64,000 bases of DNA from Lepisosteus oculatus (GCF_040954835.1 NW_027167705.1:62001-126000), one strand, 5' to 3'. Positions 30,705 through 43,800 are shown, counted from the stretch's first letter. The notes: generated by a model from the letters alone, not told the origin. Numbers and translations: made by a program.

Positions 30705-32260
30705 TAAGGCTTTTAAACCTCTCAGGTTCCTCGGTAACAGGTTGCCGTCATGTATATGAACTATAGAAAAGCATTTGCCACAACCCATAAATTAGCACGC
30801 AAGTGCGGGCTAGTTAACACAGAACTGTATGGAGATCATCTCCAGCTCCGAGCTCAATTGCAATGAAAAAACATGCAGAACAGAACTGGAGAGCAGCTGA
30901 ATTTGTGCTCAGTAGGGTGGGGAGGACTCAGCATTGCTATTGTTCTAATTGGCATGAACTGCAGGGGATCTGAATCAGAACATGTCAGTTAGTTCGATCA
31001 TTGCGTCAATATGTAGGCCACGTTAATACAGAATTATTACTTTGTCTGTCTCGTCTTTGTATATAGCTGAATGTCCCTGACAATTTCATGTTAGTTTTTA
31101 AGAACGACATTGGTGCTAATATATACATATATAGCATATAAGGAACACATAAACGTTTAGTCCATGCTGAAAAGATAAGAAAATCGCCACAACGTTTCAT
31201 CTTGGAATAAATCTTTACTTGTTGTTTTGCAGCCTACCCATTCTGACCTAACTCCTCCCTTGAAATTCCCTAACAGATAAGGGTACGTAACGGCTCATGC
31301 CATGCTCAGTTGCAATTTGTCCCAAAACAAACAAGAACAGCAGCTGAGGGTTTGAGTTTGAACATGCACTGTATTAAAGCAGCTTTTATTTCCATTGATA
31401 AATGCTAGATATTCCTACAGAGATTCTCCAGGTGAGTAAGCGATTCCTGTTTCTGTTTCTATTTCTGTTTCATATATATATACAGTATATATATATATGT
31501 TACATGTGTCTCTGCAATAGTATAAATGTGTTATACACTATCAGGGGCTGCTTTTTTGTGCACCTCATCTACAACAAGGGTTTTTTTCATTTATGTTTGT
31601 GGACCTTCACCATTTGAGGAAGTGAGTTAGATAAGAAAGTTACAGGTATGGTGAGCAATGACTGACAAAGGCACGTACTGCGTATTCCTTACAGAAGAGT
31701 AAGCAATTTGTTCTAAAAAACACCAGCTAAAGTCAAACATCGTTAGCAATCTTATTACTTAAATAGAATTAACATCAATAAACTGTAAGGTGCTGGTACA
31801 TGCGAGTAGATTTGATCTTCTATTAAACAAAAATGCAATTACAGCTCTAAAAAGGTCAACCTAGACTTCTGTAACAGATCTGTTCAGGTCATCGCTGTTC
31901 CTCTGACCTTGTGAGTCTTTGGAATTTTAAAAGTGTATTTTGCTTGCCTTTCATGTGGTCTGTGTACAAGTCACTGTGGCGTATGCGGTCCTACACAGCC
32001 TTGCTATAGACGTGACGAGCCTCCGCTATGTTGCAATGGAGAACAGGTTCAGTACGGAGCTGCCGAGAAAATTCAGCTGGAAAGCTCGTTGTAGAAAAGC
32101 ATCGGTATCTGTGTCCAGCGGCAAAGCGTCCTTCGTGGGTGCTGAAGAATCGATTTCACAGGCTGCGGGTCCAGGCGATTTAGAGTGTTAAAGGTCCCAG
32201 CGAAAACAAAACAGCGCTGGTCCTTTTTCATGCACGCACGAGAGCAAATGCAAAGGACAC
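30705..32260. other. Diverged Arg/Ser module flank; no gene seen
   Basis: The first part is a diverged paralogue of 17880-18330 (TGAATGTCCCTGACAA, GTAACGGCTCATGC). Simple TA/TTTCTG repeats occur at 31437-31500. I recognise no coding gene. Confidence 0.45.
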
Positions 32261-32342
32261 CATAGTCGGCAGGATTTGAACCTGAGCAGGGAGACCCAAA
32301 CAGATTTAAAGTTTGTTGCCTTAACCACTTGGCCACGATTAC
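32261..32342 (-). pseudogene. tRNA-Ser-derived relic with TTA anticodon
   Basis: 82-nt Ser-type cloverleaf on the minus strand with a long variable arm and acceptor GTAATCG/CGACTAT. The anticodon loop is CTTTAAA, anticodon TTA, which would read UAA stop codons. The anticodon stem has a mismatch and the B box is GGTTCAAATCC. Probably a decayed Ser(TGA) or Ser(CGA) gene. Confidence 0.75.
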
Positions 32343-32393
32343 AGTGAATATGCCAGCTGTTGGCTTCTTGCTACAATCGAACAGGGAGTGCGA

Positions 32394-32421
32394 GGCGGCG
32401 GCGGTGGCGGCGGCGGCGGCA
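32394..32421. repeat. GGC trinucleotide microsatellite
   Basis: An interrupted run of GGC/GCG repeats with one GGT unit. It replaces a GTGGCTGCGGAAACTTTTT-like sequence in the sister copies. Confidence 0.85.
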
Positions 32422-32797
32422 ACTTTTTTCAAGTTCGCTCTCCGTTTAAGAAACCTTTTACGCCATACGTGTAAGCAGACACACACCTCAGAGTACTTAA
32501 GGGTGGCTTCAAGTTGGAATGATAAAGTCTCCCCGTTCGGACATGAAAATAGAACTTTCTTAGACAGAAAGAAATCAACAACGGAGACATGTGGACGACG
32601 ATTTCAGTCACTGCACTTTGAATAGCATTTTTACTCGAGTTACAGGAGATGCACGAATGGCCCTTGACCTACGCTCTTACGAATGCCTTGGAACATTCAA
32701 AGAGAACAGCCCTCAAGTCATGCGGTTTATTATAATGCTGTTGCGTGTCGAGGCAGTATTTGACTCCGTCCTACCGTTGAGACACGGGGCGTACTGT

Positions 32798-34206
32798 AAA
32801 TGAACTGCACCTGACAGCTTTAGAAAAACACCTGGGCTCAGTACGGTGCTGAGAGCTCAGCGTTGCTGTTGTTCTAATTAGCACGCACTGCATCGGCTAT
32901 GACTTTTCAATTATTCCGATCAGTAAGTCAACACGTAGTCCACATGAAAGGTAGAAATATTCTCTTGTCTGTCTCTTGTTTTTATAGAACTGAATGTCCC
33001 TGACAATGTACTGTTAGTTTTAATTGAAGAACGGCATCTGTGTTCAAATATACCAGACAAGTTTACGTAACTGCTCATGCAACACTCAGTTGTAATTAGT
33101 CAAGAAATAAAATCGAACAACAGCTGCGAGTTTGATTCTGAACGTATGAGATTGCAGCGCCTTTTACTTCCATTGACAAATGATAGATATTCGAAGAGAA
33201 ATCCTTCAGACCAGCAAGCAAACCCACGGCTATTTCGGTTTTCTATCTAGGCAACGTTGGTGTCTGCAATAGCATACATGAAAGGGTGATGCAATTTCTG
33301 TGGCTACATTTGTTGCACGTCATGCACAGTAAGAGTGTTTCTAACACCAAATAAAAAGTCAACAATTAGCGATCACGCCTTCTCCTCAGTTAACCCACTG
33401 AAACCTTGCTGTTAACAGTTCTTTACTGCGTGCTTTACGAGCACCTACATATTGTGTCGGTTCTTTCAGCTTTATTCATTAGGTTTTCAAAGGCATAAGT
33501 AGAGCACCAGAGGTGCGAACACAAAGTGTGTGGTTACCTGAAGAATTGATTTCCATGGCAGCGGGGACAAGCGATTTAGCGTTTTTATAGCACGAGGAAA
33601 GGAGAAGCGGCACTACGCCTTTTCAGCGAAGGCACAAAGCGACGTGCGGCAGACGCCGTAGTCGGCAGGATTCGAACCTGCGCGGGGAATCCCCAATGGA
33701 TTTCGAGTCCATGGCCTTAACCACTCGGCCACGACTACAGCGAGTTCGCCGCTGCCGCATTCCTCCTATAATCTAACACGGAGTGCGAGGTGGCTGCGGA
33801 AACTTTTTCAAAGTCGCTCTCCGTTAAAAAAAAAAATACCTTTCACAAAATACGTGCCGGCAGACAGACACGCCTCAGAGGGTTTAAGGTTGGCTTCACG
33901 TTCAAATGATAAAGTCTCCCCGTCCAGATGTCAAAATGCAACTTTGGCAGACAGAAAAAACATCAACAAACCACAAATGTGGACAAGGATTTTACAAGCT
34001 GCACCACACTGCACTTTCAAAAGCATTTACATTCGTGTTAGACGCAGGAATTGCCTTTGATTTGCGCGCTTACGAACGCCATAGAAAACGAAACAAAACT
34101 AAAGCCTTCAGCTCTTGCATTTGATTATAATGCCGTTACGTGTCGAAGCAGTAATTTACGTCATCCCACCACTGCAACACGGGGAATAGAGGGAAATGAG
34201 CACAAG
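32798..34206. repeat. Arg-Ser linked segmental duplication, copy 2
   Basis: High-similarity copy of 17863-19270, starting inside the Arg 3' flank and without the Arg tRNA. It carries the intact Ser(CGA) gene. Confidence 0.8.
33657..33738 (-). tRNA. tRNA-Ser(CGA)
   Basis: 82-nt class II tRNA on the minus strand with acceptor GTAGTCG/CGACTAC, D arm GGCCGAGTGGTTAAGGC, anticodon loop CTCGAAA (CGA), a long variable arm (TTGGGGATTCCCCGC) and B box GGTTCGAATCC. All stems pair and the discriminator is G as expected for Ser. No TTTT run lies immediately 3', which is unusual for the window. Likely functional. Confidence 0.92.
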
Positions 34207-34309
34207 GTGAGATATTTTTAATCTGTAAGGCTTCTGTAGTTTCTTTTTGAAATCATTGTTACAACATATTATGTAAAAGCATGTTGAAAAGAATCTACCT
34301 GCATTCCAG

Positions 34310-34426
34310 CGGCCCTGAGCAAGAGGCCGCTGTCCAGGAGGAAGAGATGCCAGAGGCTGCTCTAGAAACTGAAACAGAAGCGGATAAGGAAGGGGAAGAT
34401 GTGAGCTCTGAAGAACTCTATCAGCA
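34310..34426 (+). pseudogene. Exon-like remnant C (acidic)
   Basis: 117 nt bounded by ATTCCAG and GTAAGA. Reads PEQEAAVQEEEMPEAALETE followed by TEADKEGEDVSSEELYQQ. The acidic composition has no recognisable domain. Probably an upstream exon of the family represented at 34525 and 5539-5905. Confidence 0.4.
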
Positions 34427-34524
34427 GTAAGACTTTTTATTTTTCAGATGTATCTATTTTTTACTAAAATTCTATTTGTCTTATAGGTATAAAATGTTTA
34501 AACCGGTGTTTTATATCCTTACAG

Positions 34525-34671
34525 GCCCTGAGTAGTTAAAAAGTATCAGCAGGCCGGAAGAGAGTGGCCCAAGCTGGACTCTATAGAAAGCACTCCCTGG
34601 ATGCTCCTCTCCTGATTGGATTCAAACAGTACCTTACCAAGGATCTGGGAGTGGCAAATTATTCTCAGGAG
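34525..34671 (+). pseudogene. Exon-like remnant D
   Basis: 147 nt between TTACAG and GAG/GTATTT. Reads AGRKRVAQAGLYRKHSLDAP then LLIGFKQYLTKDLGVANYSQ. A TAA falls in frame near its start, so this copy looks dead. I do not recognise the family; the helix-rich look would suit an uncharacterised gene or transposon protein. Confidence 0.4.
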
Positions 34672-34804
34672 GTATTTATTTTTTAAAGGCATTAAAAATT
34701 AAGCAATGGTATCTTCATTGTAAATGTTTTTGTTTCTTAGCTTAAAATTCACCCATGTGAAATGATGTCAGCCATAAACATCATGACTCTATATTTCCTA
34801 CCTG

Positions 34805-35070
34805 AATCTATTCTACTTAAATTATTACATTATACACAATTTGAGTTCATTTTAAAAAGTAAAAGGTAATGAAAGGAATGCATTTTCATAAGAAAGATAA
34901 TACCGATATGCATGTGATAATCTTCCTTATATCATGTAGTGCGTCATTTGGACACTTTGTGGGCTTGAAATACAAAGAAAATCATGTTCTATGGTACAAG
35001 ATAAATACCAAACTTAAGCTTTTATTTTAATTAGATTTGTTTATAAAGCATAAGCAATCATTTATTACAT
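34805..35070. repeat. Module C fragment
   Basis: Short direct copy of the module seen at 6530-6790. Non-coding. Confidence 0.6.
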
Positions 35071-35611
35071 CGCTTCTTGAATTAAATCTTTTGACAAGAG
35101 GTAAGACTTCTGTTACATTTAAACCCATGTTTAGCTGTGTTTTTTAGATTTAACTGAACCAATTTCTGTGTGTGATAATGTCCTTGAATTCTGACAACAT
35201 CACACTAAATTACATGATATAAAACAGCTAATGTTTCTAGAGATAAAGTTTCTGAGATGCTTCTAATTACTTTTTATTACCAGGGACAGTTTAATTCACC
35301 TTGTACAGTACTGAAAGACCAAGATGCTTTTTTTAAAAGTTATTTAACATTTTATAGAACTTTGTCTACTATGGCAACATGATGAGCTTGGTGAAACTTG
35401 GAAAAATACTGCTTGGCCACTTATCTTAATATAAAGATAGGATAAAGGTTTATCTTTTGCACCTACCTGACCCCCAGGGAAGGCCAATGCTTTCTAAGTT
35501 GATGGTTCCCTACAGTAGACTGTACCTTATCTTCAAAGATAATGTATATTGACCCAAATCAGTTTTGGAATCCAATCTACTGACAAGATGGAGCACATCC
35601 TTTTTTCAGGA
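35071..35611. other. Unassigned AT-rich stretch
   Basis: No gene or recognised repeat. Confidence 0.35.
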
Positions 35612-37050
35612 TTTTAGCATCATACGTTTGGTATATTTAGTCCCTAATGCTGAAAGAAATGATCATAGAACATTTGGACACTTTGTGGGCTTGAAATACA
35701 AAGAAAATCATGTTCTATGGTACAAGATAAATACAAAACTTAAGCTTTTATTTTAATTAGATTTGTTTATAAAGCATAAGCAATCATTTATTACATTAAT
35801 ATATGTGAAAATAACATTTTAGCATCATACGTTTAGTATATTTAGTCCCTAATGCTGAAAGAAATGATCATAGAACATGACATCTAACCTTACCTGTGGC
35901 GTCTTTAATCCCTATTGCTCAATGCACGGTGAAAGCATTACATACATGTGTCTGACAATGAGGAATGGGCCCCTGAGACAGTCATTTGCATGTTTCACAA
36001 ACGATCGTATATTACTAGAGATTCTGTTTGGGATTCAGATGTGCATTCGGACAGCAATCCCTTTCAAGAAATGATATGTTCTGGATGAGGTCAAAGGTGA
36101 TGGAACACTGTATTTAGGATGTGTTTGCAGTGATTGTGTGTCTCCTGCTTCAACGCAGTGATATATAGATGTGCTCCTGTAATTTATTGGTACATGCCCA
36201 GGGCAGTAAGCAGTCTGAGGATTTATTTCCAGACGGCATAGAGCAGTGAAGCAGTGAAGTAGTGCAACACACTGGATCATTATATTATTAGAATCTATTC
36301 TACTTAAATTATTACATTATACACAATTTGAGTTCATTTTAAAAAGTAAAAGGTAATGAAAGGAATGCATTTTCATAAGAAAGATAATACCGATATGCAT
36401 GTGATAATCTTCCTTATATCATGTAGTGCGTCATTTGGACACTTTGGACTGTGGGCTTGAAATACAAAGAAAATCATGTTCTATGGTACAAGATAAATAC
36501 AAAACTTAAGCTTTTATTTTAATTAGGTTTGTTTATAAAGCATAAGCAATCATTTATTACATTAATATATGTGAAAATAACATTTTAGCATCATATTATT
36601 ACATACAGGTCTCTAGCTTCAACACAGTGAGATATATATATGCTCAGTAATTTTTTGGTACATGCCCAGGGCAATAATCAGAATGAGGATTTATTTTCAG
36701 ACGGGCTACAGGTAGTCTTGTGAAATACTTCAACACACTGGATCGCAGATTTAGACCCCCTGCACTCTTACTCCTTAAAAACCAAAGAAATGAAGATATG
36801 TAGCAATCACATTGTAACAGGGGTGACAGTGACTTAATGCTTATACTAGTGGACTTCTGGTACCTTTAGGGTACGGTGTTCCCTGAAGGGCTCTCAAACC
36901 CCGCATTTCAGATGCCTAGCTGTATCGCTGATGTGTTGCACCTCAGAATCACTTTTAAACCTTACCTCTGCTATCTTTAATCCCTATTGCTCAACGCATG
37001 GTGAAAGTATTGCATAAATGTGTCTGAAAATGAGCAATGGGCACCTGAGA
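35612..37050. repeat. Module C, long copy
   Basis: Direct copy of 5915-6790 joined to 8275-8760, without the LTR-like insertion, so it preserves that element's empty site (ATATATGTGAAAATAAC at about 36565). Non-coding. Confidence 0.75.
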
Positions 37051-37051
37051 G

Positions 37052-37779
37052 TCATTTTCCTGTTCCACATGCAATTTCAACATTTTCCTTGAGAGGTGTC
37101 AAGCCAGCAAGCCACTGCTGTGGTTCAGTGGCCAGTGTGGAGTTCAGTGGCCCTGTTGTACACAGAAAGCACATTGAGCTCCTTGGACATGAAAAGTTCC
37201 AGATAAAAGCCATTTGTCACCCTTTCTCTTGGTGTTGATGTTGCTATTATATGTAAAGGTGGCAACTTGCTCAGCGAGCAGGCGGAGCACACACCGAATG
37301 CAGATGTGTCTGAGTGGTGTGTCCAAGTGGCTGTCAAAGGACAGCTCTCCTGGGGCACCGTGGCTTAGTTGCTTAAAGTGCCTGTCTAGTAAACAGGAGA
37401 CCCTGGCTCCGAATCCCAGCGGTGCCTTTTTTGTTCTTTCTTCTCGAACAGAACTGGTCATTATGGACAACCGCCTACGGCTAGACTTAATTAAATGCAA
37501 GCATTCATTTCCTGTCTTGAACGACTTGTTTTTCTTATAATGGATGCAACTTGCAAAACATGAAATACAAACCTTGCTAATCAGCACTCGAGGCTGGCAA
37601 AAAAAAAAAGAAGTCAGCAATGTTTTTTTCTTTAACCTTAACCCTTCTAATGGAGAAGAGTTAAACGACCGAGTCTATGCAGCTTAAACGGTCCGCACGT
37701 CGGGTTCTTAGCTGAAAGGGTGGTAAATCACGCTCACCCCAGTCCTTAATCTTTTAAAGAGGATACAAAATTGAACCTA
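37052..37779 (+). repeat. Thr-tRNA module, copy 3 (left part)
   Basis: Direct copy of the 4079 module. It is split by the TA-flanked element at 37780 and resumes at 42980. Confidence 0.75.
37354..37427 (+). tRNA. tRNA-Thr(AGT)
   Basis: 74 nt with acceptor GGCACCG/CGGTGCC, anticodon loop CTAGTAA (AGT) and 3' end CGGTGCCT running straight into TTTT. The D loop has GC in place of GG and the T arm reads CTGGCTCCGAATCCCAG, so the B box is imperfect. Complete, but possibly weak. Confidence 0.75.
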
Positions 37780-38550
37780 CAGATGCAGCCATTCAAAATG
37801 GGTGAGGTATTTCACGGCATACCGCGACACGCCCACCGGGGTATCACGCGGTATCACGTGTGTCATGTGACTAGCTATCCGGCGTCGCCTTGTAAAACCG
37901 CCAGGGGGAGCTTAACCTCTCATGTATAGCATTCGAGCCTTTAATTTTGAACTGTGTATTACAGCATGTTAATCATCAGTCATTCAAATGTTGGTATATT
38001 TTATGAAAGCAAGACTGCTCAGTTGGACAAAAGTACACAACCTACCTTTATCAGAAATATTTATGCATCAAAACCTTTACTGAAGATATTACTAATAGTA
38101 TTAATAATGGATGACTTTGGACAAGCTGTATACTCAAAGTATAATTTCTTTAGCACATTTGTACAAGCACTTGGAATCTGTCCAAGCCATACTTTGTCAG
38201 GCATTTTGTTTTACTTCAACGGGGCATAAAAACTTCCTTGCTTTTAACAGGGCGTTTCATAATTTCTAGCTACGAGAATGATTTAAAATGCGACACCTAT
38301 CATTCAACTAGAGCTTAAAATATCACAAGGAAAAATACACACCGGTATTCCATTTCTCCCTAAACATTGTAAGCTTCGAAGTCTTTAACTAACGTGATAC
38401 CGGATACGTCAACAAGCATACTTTTAGAATTTGATTAAAAGGGAATATAATATGGAATCGCGTATCTAAAGAATTTAATAACGGTATGATTATATCCGTG
38501 TACTGCGGCAGAGCTATGTAGGGCTGTTTCGCCTACCTGGTCATGCGAGC

Positions 38551-38625
38551 TGTCTTGTAGCCTACTGGTCTAGGTGCGTGACTACCAACTGGCAGGTTGT
38601 GTGTTCGAATCCAGCTGGTGCTGGA
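38551..38625 (+). mobile_element. tRNA-like sequence, probable SINE head
   Basis: An A box-like TAGCCTACTGG and B box-like TGTTCGAATCC are spaced as in a tRNA, but the stems do not pair as a canonical cloverleaf. The following AT-rich tail is repeated without the head at 39225-39340. Best read as a tRNA-derived SINE nested in the DNA element. Confidence 0.5.
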
Positions 38626-38761
38626 CTTTTCATTTTTATTTATTTATTTTTTAATCGCGTAACATAAACATATTGCCGTATGCAAACTGTACTGTATACA
38701 GTATGTATATGTATATTTAATGTCTTAACTGTGCCCGTTTAATTGAATTTAAAAAAAATAT

Positions 38762-39212
38762 TTAACACGAACATTAAGCTGTTTACATCTTCCGCCTGAG
38801 AATAGTCACCCGTTGCTACCCAACGCAGAATGGTGATTGGCTGACACCATCTGACACCCCTCTGATTGGAGAAAAAAGACGTGCTGGTGTGCTATACCAG
38901 GAAGAGGATTTCTTTCTATTCAAAACGTGTATTTTAAAAGTTTAAGAAGTAAAAACCTTACAGCGTACACAGATTTCTAAACTGATCAGGATCGTTATCT
39001 TTGTCTTATGCATAATAATGTTCACCGCTCTGTCCAGCAAATTAATAATAAACTTTATTTTATATAGCGTTTTAAACGAATAAGTAATTAGATTGCTCAT
39101 AAACCTAATCACTTGCTTTTTCTTTTTATTTAGGCTCAGATTTCAACTATAGATCGTATTATTAATAACCATAATAACAACCAACCAACAAAAACAACCA
39201 TATAAACATAAT
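38762..39212. repeat. Internal inverted repeat, left arm
   Basis: About 450 bp, the near-perfect reverse complement of 42040-42490. Contains CACCATCTGACACCCCTC. Confidence 0.85.
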
Positions 39213-42039
39213 GGTGGTGCTGGACCTTCCAGTTTTATTTATTTATTTTTTAATCGCGTAACATAAACATATTACCGTATGCAAACTGTACTGTATACAA
39301 TATGTATATGTATATTTAATGTCTTAACTGTGCCCGTTTAAGTATTGAATATTCATATCTAATTTTACCACTGAAGGGAAATCTTAACATACAGTATATG
39401 GCTGGTCTCGGTACTTTAAAGAAAAAAATACACACCAGTATTCCATTTCTCCCTAAACATTGTAAGCTTCGAATGAAACCACTAAATAAAGACATAAATA
39501 TAGAAATCTTAAGATTTGTTTTATTTAATGTTGGTAGCAGGATGAACTGTCAGAGTGTATATTTTGTCGCAAAGTTGCTACAAGATGTTAACAGTGAAAA
39601 AGGTATTTAGAAATGAGTTATTTCAAGATGAAAAAGAAAACATGGTTTAATTACGACCAGAATCGGTCTTGAGATATTTTTAACTTGATTTACAGTATTT
39701 GAGAGGTATGTCTTAACACCGATACTACAGTGCTTAAGTACTGCTCACGTATATGTTTCTAGGTTTATATTATGCATTTCATACGGCCATATTACTTTTG
39801 AGCAACTAATAAGAAGCGCTAAACGGTATGCGTTTTAGTTTCGTTTTGTGCTGGAACCCGTGGATTGATTAGAGATATCAAGTACATACAAGTCATTTTT
39901 TAAATGTTGTAGTTCGTCTTGAAAAAATGTTACGAGTACATCATCTATCAACAATTAGGTTCTGTTTCCATATTGCGGATTTTGGTTAGGTACAGTATTA
40001 TCAAATCCAGTGGCGCTGTGTGTTACTTTACTGAGTCCCAATCTGTGATTGAAACCTGTAAAACCGGTTTAATTCGTCACAGCCAGCACTCTTCAGGTGT
40101 GAGGGTCTTCTGCTCAGAATGAAACGCTAAAATGTTTGTGTATATTCTAATGGTAGTGGGGGCAGGGTGTGTGGGAACAGGTTTGTTCTTCACACCTGAA
40201 AAATTTCTCTGAAAGGATTTTCTTCGCAGTTAACCGATCTTGTTACAGCATGTTACAGTTTACTATTATTAACCATATTAATTTTAAGTGCTTAATGTAA
40301 AATCTTGTAAAAATATATTTTCATTGTTCAAATATACATTAATATACATTAAGTCTGACTATCATATAATAAGTTAAATACAAAACTAAAGAAAAAATAG
40401 GGTTAAATATAATTCAAAATATTTTGCTAACAATGTTAACTGTTTATGAATAATAAAATGTATTAACTAAGGAGTAGGATGGCACAGTTGTTAGTATGTT
40501 TTTTGTTTTGTTTCTTTTTCATAAATACAACAGTAGTACCTGATGTCTCAGTGGCTTTCAAAATTAAATTATGCATGCAAACCTGTGAACTAGAAAGATA
40601 ACTAAGATTTTAATACTAATTAAATGACCGCGGACACTTCCCACCCCCTCTACATTCTCAGAGTAGAACAGACTAACCTTCTAATGAAAGACGGTCCACC
40701 CCCCACGGACAGGAAAAGTGCCCACAGGCACTTAAACTTAATATGGTCAGTAACGGTAAACAGTAACATGGTAAGAAGGAGCACGTACAAACGTTTTCGA
40801 AATAACCACATGTAAGACTCTGATCCTAAAAATGTTTAGGGAGAAAGTGGAATACTGGTGTGTATTTTTTCTTTAAACTACCAATACCAGCCATATACAG
40901 TCTGTAAAGTAGGGATTTCTATATGTCTTTATTTAGTGTTTACATCAGTGACAAAGGCTAAACTTTTAGCTTCAGTAACGTGTACATATCTCCCCTTTTT
41001 ATAAAACGACATGGTTGAAAACTGTTCCAGAGCCACTGTTGTTTCATCAGTGAAAAGTACATCATGAAATGCCTCTCCCTGTTCAATCCACTGGAAAAAA
41101 GAAAAGGAGCATAAAGCTTCTGATGGTCATAAACGATATTCATTTAGGAGCAGCATCAGAGGTATGTTTTTAACTGCACTGCATTGGAGAGAATACCATA
41201 GTGTGTTTTTTTTTTACTCCCTGGCGGAAACTGGCTTCCAGAAGAATCAGTATGGCTCAGAGATTAAATAAAACTTCACAGACATTAACGAAGAGCATAA
41301 CGCGTGTACTGTATACACTGCAAGTACTGTACAACCCAACTCTCTGCAGGAGTGCTGGCTGTGACGAATTGAACCGGTTTCACGGGTATTTTCAAAGTAG
41401 GAGGCGAGATTTCCAGCGAAAGACACCCCCCCCCAAAAAAAAACCCAGTAAATACAGTACTTACTAGTTAAAGGCTAGGCTCCCGACTACGGCGAAAGGA
41501 ACCCTTCTTTCATTAGAAGACAATGAACATATTTTAGCCCTGAATGAATTAATAGCAAACATGGTTTACATAAAAGACATTTTTCCAAGAAAGTTTAGCC
41601 TTAGTCACTAATGAAACCACTAAATAAAGACATAAATAGAAAAATCTTAAGATTTTTAAAATACATGACTTTGCTAAAATTTATTTGAAAATAAAAACAA
41701 TTACAACCGCCAGGGGAGAGAGAGAACAGGGGAGGGATGTTGGTTTTGCATAAGGGGCGGGGCTATGTTTGGGTATGTTTGGGAATGTGTAGTTACATGT
41801 TCTGGCTGTTTGTGAATTATCGTTGTTGAGTATGGAGTGTTGTGGTATTGATTTTTTGTAATGCTTTATGTTGAAAATTGAGGTGGATTTTGTTTATGAT
41901 AAACAGGATAAACTGGGATGGGAGGAAGGTTTGGTTTTGCATAAGGGGCGGGATTATGATAATTGGAGGACTTTGCGAGTGTAAAATGGTTTGATTATTT
42001 GATTTTGTATTGTGGTTGTTATCTATGTTTTTGGTTGGT

Positions 42040-42490
42040 ATTATGTTTATATGGTTGTTTTTGTTGGTTGGTTGTTATTATGGTTATTAATAATACGATC
42101 TATAGTTGAAATCTGAGCCTAAATAAAAAGAAAAAGCAAGTGATTAGGTTTATGAGCAATCTAATTACTTATTCGTTTAAAAAACTATATAAAATAAAGT
42201 TTATTATTAATTTGCTGGACAGAGCGGTGAACATTATTATGCATAAGACAAAGATAACGATCCTGATCAGTTTAGAAATCTGTGTACGCTGTAAGGTTTT
42301 TACTTCTTAAACTTTTAAAATACACGTTTTGAATAGAAAGAAATCCTCTTCCTGGTATAGCAAACCAGCACGTCTTTTTTCTCCAATCAGAGGGGTGTCA
42401 GATGGTGTCAGCCAATCACCATTCTGCGTTGGGTAGCAACGGGTGACTGTTCTCAGGCGGAAGATGTAAACAGCTTAATGTTCGTGTTAA
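42040..42490. repeat. Internal inverted repeat, right arm
   Basis: Partner of 38762-39212. The arms enclose about 2.8 kb of AT-rich DNA within the TA-flanked element. Confidence 0.85.
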
Positions 42491-42979
42491 ATAATTTTTT
42501 AAAATTAAAATTCATTCTATACAGCAATCGTATATTTGGGTACCGTTTCATAAAACTTTCATGCTTAAAATGTTTAGGGAGAAATGGAAGACTGGTGTGT
42601 ATTTTTTCTTTAAACTACCAAGACAAGCCATACACGGTACAGTTTACATACATACAGTAATGTTTATGTTCCTAAATTAATATCGTTTATGACCTTCAGA
42701 TGCGTTATGCTCCTCTTCTTTTTATGCTCAGCTACTAAAATTTCCCTTTAGTGGTAAAATCCATATAAATATTCAAAACTAAGCGGATTAAAATGTGCAC
42801 AGTAAAGACATTAAATGATTAAATCTTTGCACTACCAACCAATGCACCACGAGTGCCCCTGTCGGTCATTTTGGCCAGCCAATCACTTGCCCTGCGGTAC
42901 CCTCCGGTGCCCCGCGGTGGCTTGTGGGTAGGTTACCGTACCGCGGGTTTTTACCGCGCATTTTGAATGGCTGCATCTG

Positions 42980-43608
42980 TAGTCGCCACATCACATATAT
43001 CCTGTTCAACGATAAAAAGGTAACGTCTATCCTCGCTCCAGAGTCAATCTCACGTTGAGGGCATATTTTTTTCCACTTTACCATGAGTCCGGCTCGGCTG
43101 CACAGAGGCGAGAGCAGAGCAATGAGGTCACGGGGACAGGGGAGTCACACGCTGGCTGTTTGAACACGGGGAAGATCACTGAGGGATCCACAGTATGTGG
43201 ACCCTCCGTGCGCCATCAGTCCACACTCCGGACTCTGAATCCTGCAATCCGAGTTAAGATCTCGGCGGAACCTGAGGCGCAGTTCCTTCTTAAAACGTAA
43301 TCTGGTGAGCATTTCTAGAATCGTACTTGTATAGATGCAGCCTTTAATGTGTTGCTAGGTTAAAATTGATGACTTCTTGAACTTCAGTAGGCAACTGCCC
43401 TCTTGAGTTTGGATTTAATTTCTTTATTACAGGGGTGCTTTTATGAAGACAGAGTCATGTTCAGGTACTTTGCTTGATGGAGGAAGCTCATTTCGGACTC
43501 TGTGATCTGCTCACCTGGAAAGGTCTGCTGTACTACTACAAGAGAGAAGTAGAGTCTGGAAGAAGGGACAATTTTATGATGCTTTGGAAGATAATGTTTT
43601 TTTTTTCT
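42980..43608 (+). repeat. Thr-tRNA module, copy 3 (right part)
   Basis: Resumes the module interrupted at 37779 and continues into the Arg(ACG) module. Confidence 0.75.
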
Positions 43609-43800
43609 TTGAAATCGAAATGAATCAGAATATCAGTGCAAAAGACAAACTCTTGGTTTGGTTTAAAGAGATATGGTTTTAAAACAGACAAAATGTTGAA
43701 AACAGGTGTTTCTTACTTTTGGAAAAGAATGGACCGGGGGTAATATTTTACTAGTTGCAGTACTGATCTCACTGGGTTACAGTCCTGCAGTATCACACCA

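Larger units (their letters stand above)
37780..42979. mobile_element. 5.2 kb TA-duplicating DNA element, no transposase seen
   Basis: The ends are a perfect 21-bp terminal inverted repeat beginning CAGATGCAGCC. The dinucleotide TA flanks both sides (37778-37779, 42980-42981). The uninterrupted site AACCTAGTCGCC in the sister modules at 4780 and 16885 proves the insertion. The interior is AT-rich with nested inverted repeats and only small frames. It is non-autonomous or badly decayed. A TA duplication suits Tc1/mariner or another TA-specific superfamily; assignment is open. Confidence 0.8.
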
